Source: an uncultured Bacilli bacterium
GTDB lineage: Bacteria > Bacillota_I > Bacilli_A > RF39 > UBA660
Length of the DNA stretch: 45,800 nucleotides
Reading direction: 5' to 3'
Assembly (NCBI GenBank): GCA_947594675.1
Contig: CANQEF010000001.1
Span: 1-45,800 of the forward strand
Shown here: positions 43,260-45,800 of the stretch, piece after piece
Layout of the letters: each line of letters opens with the position of its first letter
How positions within the stretch are numbered: position 1 is the stretch's first letter
Position numbers and translations under genes: made by a program
The notes under the pieces: generated by a model
Database searches by the model: none
What the model saw: only the letters and a program-made list of their open reading frames with translations
What the model was told of the DNA's origin: nothing

Positions 43260-44034
43260 TTGGTGCAAATACATCATAAATATCTTCTTGAGAAAGTTTT
43301 TCTAATGCTACAGTTAAAAAGTCAAGCAATATCTTATAATTTTCTATAGCCTTATTTTTATCTATTTGATTTCTAAATGTCAACTCTAAAGTCCTAGGCC
43401 ACATTTCTGTCCTTTTTAATTTTTTATATCGCAAAGGCTCTAAATCAAATGTAGAACAATATGTAATGGTATCATCAGTGAAATGATATTCATCTAAAAA
43501 TTCTCCTTTAGTAATATTCCCACCAAAGCCTATATTTACATGCATTCCTTTATTACTATACATATCTTTTAATATAAAAGAAACACCACTACATCCCATA
43601 AAGCTAAAAGAACTCATTCCTTCTCTTATCATAACATCTTGTTCATATTCATAACCACCAAATTTTAAATGTATAAATAAATCAATATTCTCATCATTTA
43701 AATAATCTTTTATAAAATTATTTTTATAGTAACTAGCAATATTAATATTAAACAGATTACTTGTAATTTTTTCTTCTAATGGAAAATAATTAATTATCCC
43801 ATGGACTAAACAACTATCATTTAACTTTTTTACCAAAGCATCTAAATAAGATATTTCAATACCATTATCTCTTATAATTTCATATTCTTTTATCAAAGAA
43901 CTAATATCATTATTATCAAAAATACTAGTAGTTAATAAAATATTATTCTTACCAGGTAACACAACCCTACTTCCATTTGATCTTTTTAAAGATAAAATCT
44001 CTTTCTTATAAATTTCCAATTCTTCAATACTCAT
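43243..44034 (-). CDS. Protein of unknown function, 263 residues
   Basis: I do not recognise a family. It is a soluble alpha/beta protein with a central Gly-rich stretch, HVNIGFGGNITKGEFLDEYH, and an earlier FSFMGCSGVSFILKD; the C-terminal 50 residues are helical (AIENYKILLDFLTVALEKLS). No signal peptide or membrane segment is seen. TGAGGG lies about ten bases before the ATG. It sits alone between tRNA-Gln and the ADP-ribosylglycohydrolase gene, separated from the latter by 248 bases, so its role is not informed by context. Confidence 0.65.
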   Translation of the reverse strand: MSIEELEIYKKEILSLKRSNGSRVVLPGKNNILLTTSIFDNNDISSLIKEYEIIRDNGIEISYLDALVKKLNDSCLVHGIINYFPLEEKITSNLFNINIASYYKNNFIKDYLNDENIDLFIHLKFGGYEYEQDVMIREGMSSFSFMGCSGVSFILKDMYSNKGMHVNIGFGGNITKGEFLDEYHFTDDTITYCSTFDLEPLRYKKLKRTEMWPRTLELTFRNQIDKNKAIENYKILLDFLTVALEKLSQEDIYDVFAPMKVKK

Positions 44035-44282
44035 AACCTAAATCCCTCAGATATTATTATATAGCTAAATATAAAAAATAACAAGAACAACTTAATTATG
44101 CAACAAGATGAAAAGATAAAAATAAGAGATTAAAAATCTGTGATAAATTGACTAAAAAATGCCTAAATATAAAATGCCTATTAGAAAAAGTAAAAACTAA
44201 ATAAGCTTAATATATCTATAAGAAATTAAATAGTATCGAGATTAGTATTAAAAAAGAAACATGATAAGCATTATAACTATTA

Positions 44283-45062
44283 TTACTTTTTTAAAACTTT
44301 AGAGTAACCTCTATCTAATAAATTACTAAAATTATTAGGAATTTTTTTCTTTGCTTTTTCTATTAATTCACTAGGAATTTCATATAATGCCTCTGCCATT
44401 GAACCTACTATACAAGCATTTGTGTCTGTATCACCACCAAAAGATATAACTTTTAGTAATGCATCTTCAAAACCACTTGAAGTAAATAAAGCATATAAAC
44501 AATTATCAATTGTTTTATAACACGATGTATTAAATTCATTAAAATCAGAATAATTAAACTTTAAATTCAATTCTTTTATTATCTCATCTTTTGTAAAACC
44601 TAAACGTGCTAGAAAAATAATTAATGCAATTGTGGTAGCAGAATTTATTGCCTCTAAAGAATCATGAGACGGAATAGTAGCTAAACGTGCATTCTTAACT
44701 ACATCTTCTTTACTATTAAATAAATAGCCAACTGCCGAAATCCTCATCATTGCCCCATTACCGACACTTTTCCCCTCTTTCTGGTCTAATGCCCATTTTG
44801 TAAATCCAGGTGAAAAGCTACTTTTGAAATAAGGAGCAAATTCAGGTTTATATGTTAAAAAATCTTTTACATATTTTTTCAAATAGTACTCATAATTCCT
44901 ATCATTTAAAATAGCATCTAGAATGGCTATAGTTAGTATAGTATCATCACTATAGAAACTTCTTTTGCTAATAACTTCTTTAGGATTTAACTTTGAAAAA
45001 TGCCTATTTTGTTGATATTCATATATAGAACCAGCTAAATCCCCTATAACTGCTCCCCACAT
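44283..45062 (-). CDS. ADP-ribosylglycohydrolase family protein (DraG-like)
   Basis: A 259-residue all-helical metalloenzyme-type protein. It opens MWGAVIGDLAGSIYEYQQNR, has the metal-binding YSDDTILTIAILDAIL near residue 38, GNGAMMRISAVGYL, and the second metal site SFGGDTDTNACIVGSMAEAL near residue 208. These are the Asp/Thr ligand blocks of the DraG/ARH family, which remove ADP-ribose from proteins or nucleic acids. AGAGGTAGT precedes the ATG. No ADP-ribosyltransferase lies nearby, so the target is open. Confidence 0.93.
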   Translation of the reverse strand: MWGAVIGDLAGSIYEYQQNRHFSKLNPKEVISKRSFYSDDTILTIAILDAILNDRNYEYYLKKYVKDFLTYKPEFAPYFKSSFSPGFTKWALDQKEGKSVGNGAMMRISAVGYLFNSKEDVVKNARLATIPSHDSLEAINSATTIALIIFLARLGFTKDEIIKELNLKFNYSDFNEFNTSCYKTIDNCLYALFTSSGFEDALLKVISFGGDTDTNACIVGSMAEALYEIPSELIEKAKKKIPNNFSNLLDRGYSKVLKK

Positions 45063-45228
45063 AGTACTACCTCTTTCTTATTTATTGCTTTTGCATAAGT
45101 TACAACTATCCTCTATCAAATAATAATTATAAAATTCAATATCACTTATATTATCTTAATATGCTCAATATCATCACCATCTTAAATAAAAGTATTTTTT
45201 TAAATTATCAAAATTCAATATAAAAGTA

Positions 45229-45345
45229 TTGTAATCAAGAACTGTTTGATATAATTATTTTAGGAACATTTAATAGTTGGGTGATTGCCAAACTTCATAA
45301 AGAACGGAGACGATAGCATCACGCATATTGGTAACCAATATGCAA
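45229..45345 (+). pseudogene. Degenerate upstream copy of the small-toxin locus
   Basis: TGTTTGATATAATTATTTTA, GGAACATTTAATAGTTGGGT and GGAGACGATAGC repeat the layout of the promoter, leader and ribosome site of the neighbouring toxin gene (45400-45480). Where that copy has its ATG, this one has ATCACG. A perfect GCATATTGG-TAA-CCAATATGC hairpin follows at about 45327-45347. It is either a dead copy or a non-coding transcript. Confidence 0.5.
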
Positions 45346-45384
45346 GTGTGTTTTCTAAACTCATAATTTTATTACCAATTTTTA

Positions 45385-45413
45385 TTGCATAAGGAACATT
45401 TGTTTGATATAAT
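45385..45413 (+). promoter_or_regulatory. Promoter of the small hydrophobic peptide
   Basis: TTGCAT (45385-45390) and an extended -10 TGATATAAT (TATAAT at 45408-45413), spacer 17 bases. The leader then holds ACCTC (45444-45448), able to pair with the GAGGT ribosome site (45464-45468). Confidence 0.7.
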
Positions 45414-45476
45414 TTTATTAGGAACACTTAATAGTTGGGTGCTACCTCTATCTTTATAGACTGGAGGTGATGCTTG

Positions 45477-45560
45477 ATGAATAAGAAAGATTTTTTAATC
45501 TTTGCTTTAATCGTTGTCATCCTTTTACTTATAGCATTACTTTTCGTAATTCTAAATTAA
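45477..45560 (+). CDS. 27-residue hydrophobic peptide, candidate type I (Fst-like) toxin
   Basis: The frame encodes MNKKDFLIFALIVVILLLIA followed by LLFVILN: a charged start and one membrane helix, the form of type I toxins that insert in the cell's own membrane. The strong GGAGGTGATGC ribosome site is sequestered in a leader hairpin (ACCTC with GAGGT), as in the par/fst system of enterococci. A convergent antisense promoter lies downstream. Sequence identity to Fst itself is not evident. Short hydrophobic frames occur by chance in A/T-rich DNA, but the ribosome site, promoter, hairpin and antisense promoter together make it credible. Confidence 0.6.
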   Translation: MNKKDFLIFALIVVILLLIALLFVILN

Positions 45561-45562
45561 AA

Positions 45563-45670
45563 GTGCACCTAACTCAAACAGTTTGAATTAGGTGCTACAC
45601 AAATTATTGGGTAACACTCAACACTGCAATATTGAATGTTCCTTTTTTATTTTATGCAAATTTATTTGAC
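45563..45670 (-). ncRNA. Predicted antisense RNA of the toxin locus
   Basis: A transcript from the promoter at 45677-45705 would run toward the toxin gene and end in the hairpin at 45565-45595 followed by TTTTAATTT on this strand. It contains GTAGCACCTAA, able to pair with TTGGGTGCTAC in the toxin leader (45435-45445), the interaction expected of an antitoxin RNA. Confidence 0.5.
45565..45595. terminator. Terminator hairpin between the convergent transcripts
   Basis: GCACCTAA pairs with TTAGGTGC, and TCAAA with TTTGA inside, leaving one mismatch. The T-run lies on the minus-strand side, so it ends the antisense RNA best. Confidence 0.7.
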
Positions 45671-45676
45671 AAATAC

Positions 45677-45705
45677 ATCATAACATAAAAACGTGCTTTT
45701 ATCAA
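45677..45705 (-). promoter_or_regulatory. Promoter of the predicted antisense RNA
   Basis: On the minus strand TTGATA (45700-45705) and TATGAT (45677-45682) with a spacer of exactly 17 bases. Confidence 0.65.
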
Positions 45706-45800
45706 GTACGTTTTCTATTTTTACAGGATAGAATCATGAAAAATTAAATAATGGACATTTAAAACTATATATTGTAATGGTTTTAAATGTTTTTTTATTT

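Overview
The window is very AT-rich (roughly three quarters A+T by eye), uses TGA as a stop codon, and has strong AGGAGG-type ribosome sites and TTGACA/TATAAT-type promoters. With CpsB/CpsC-D-type tyrosine phosphatase/kinase, EpsG, VanZ, a LytTR regulator, AbiEi and many AAA/DUF4143 ATPases, this points to a low-GC Firmicute (Bacillota). A gut-associated Bacilli/Mollicutes-like lineage is my inference; no marker in the window fixes the species.

Layout. (1) 1-6.5 kb, minus strand: partial PfkB sugar kinase, PMT-family glycosyltransferase, a small unknown protein, an AgrA-like LytTR regulator, an RmlC-RmlD fusion for dTDP-rhamnose and an unknown 516-residue protein. (2) 6.5-7.5 kb: decayed Fic and KilA-N genes, followed by a plus-strand acyltransferase with its own promoter. 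(3) 9-27 kb, minus strand: one long exopolysaccharide operon read from a promoter near 27.07 kb. In order of transcription it holds a coupled small ORF, priming sugar transferase, two GT4 enzymes, EpsG-type polymerase, GT2, pyruvyltransferase-family protein, two more glycosyltransferase-like proteins, Wzx flippase, a glycyl radical enzyme, its radical SAM activase, an acyltransferase, UDP-galactopyranose mutase, a MenD-like thiamine-diphosphate enzyme and an NAD-dependent epimerase-like protein. (4) 27.4-28.6 kb: another acyltransferase. (5) 28.8-38.9 kb: an accessory island with a HEPN-like protein, VanZ, orphan AbiEi, three intact and two broken AAA/DUF4143 ATPases, IS remnants and several families of short repeats. 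(6) 39-41.3 kb: CpsB phosphatase and a CpsC-CpsD fusion, which regulate polymer export and are cut off from the rest of the polysaccharide locus by the island. (7) 41.4-45.8 kb: gltX, tRNA-Gln, an unknown protein, an ADP-ribosylglycohydrolase and a small convergent-transcript locus that looks like a type I toxin-antitoxin.

How it fits together. The sugar transferase primes undecaprenyl phosphate; the glycosyltransferases build a repeat unit that probably contains galactofuranose (Glf) and possibly rhamnose (RmlCD); Wzx flips it, EpsG polymerises it, and CpsCD/CpsB control chain length and export. Decorations come from acyl and pyruvyl transferases.

The points most worth a second look are: (a) a glycyl radical enzyme plus activase translationally coupled into the middle of a polysaccharide operon, with a MenD-like enzyme in the same operon, suggesting unusual anaerobic radical chemistry in glycan precursor or substituent synthesis; (b) two acyltransferase genes each switched out of frame exactly at a simple repeat (eight C, and eleven AT units), a signature of phase-variable glycan acylation; (c) AAA/DUF4143 genes associated with 33-bp and 12-bp iteron-like promoter repeats; and (d) an Fst/par-like type I toxin-antitoxin candidate at the right edge.
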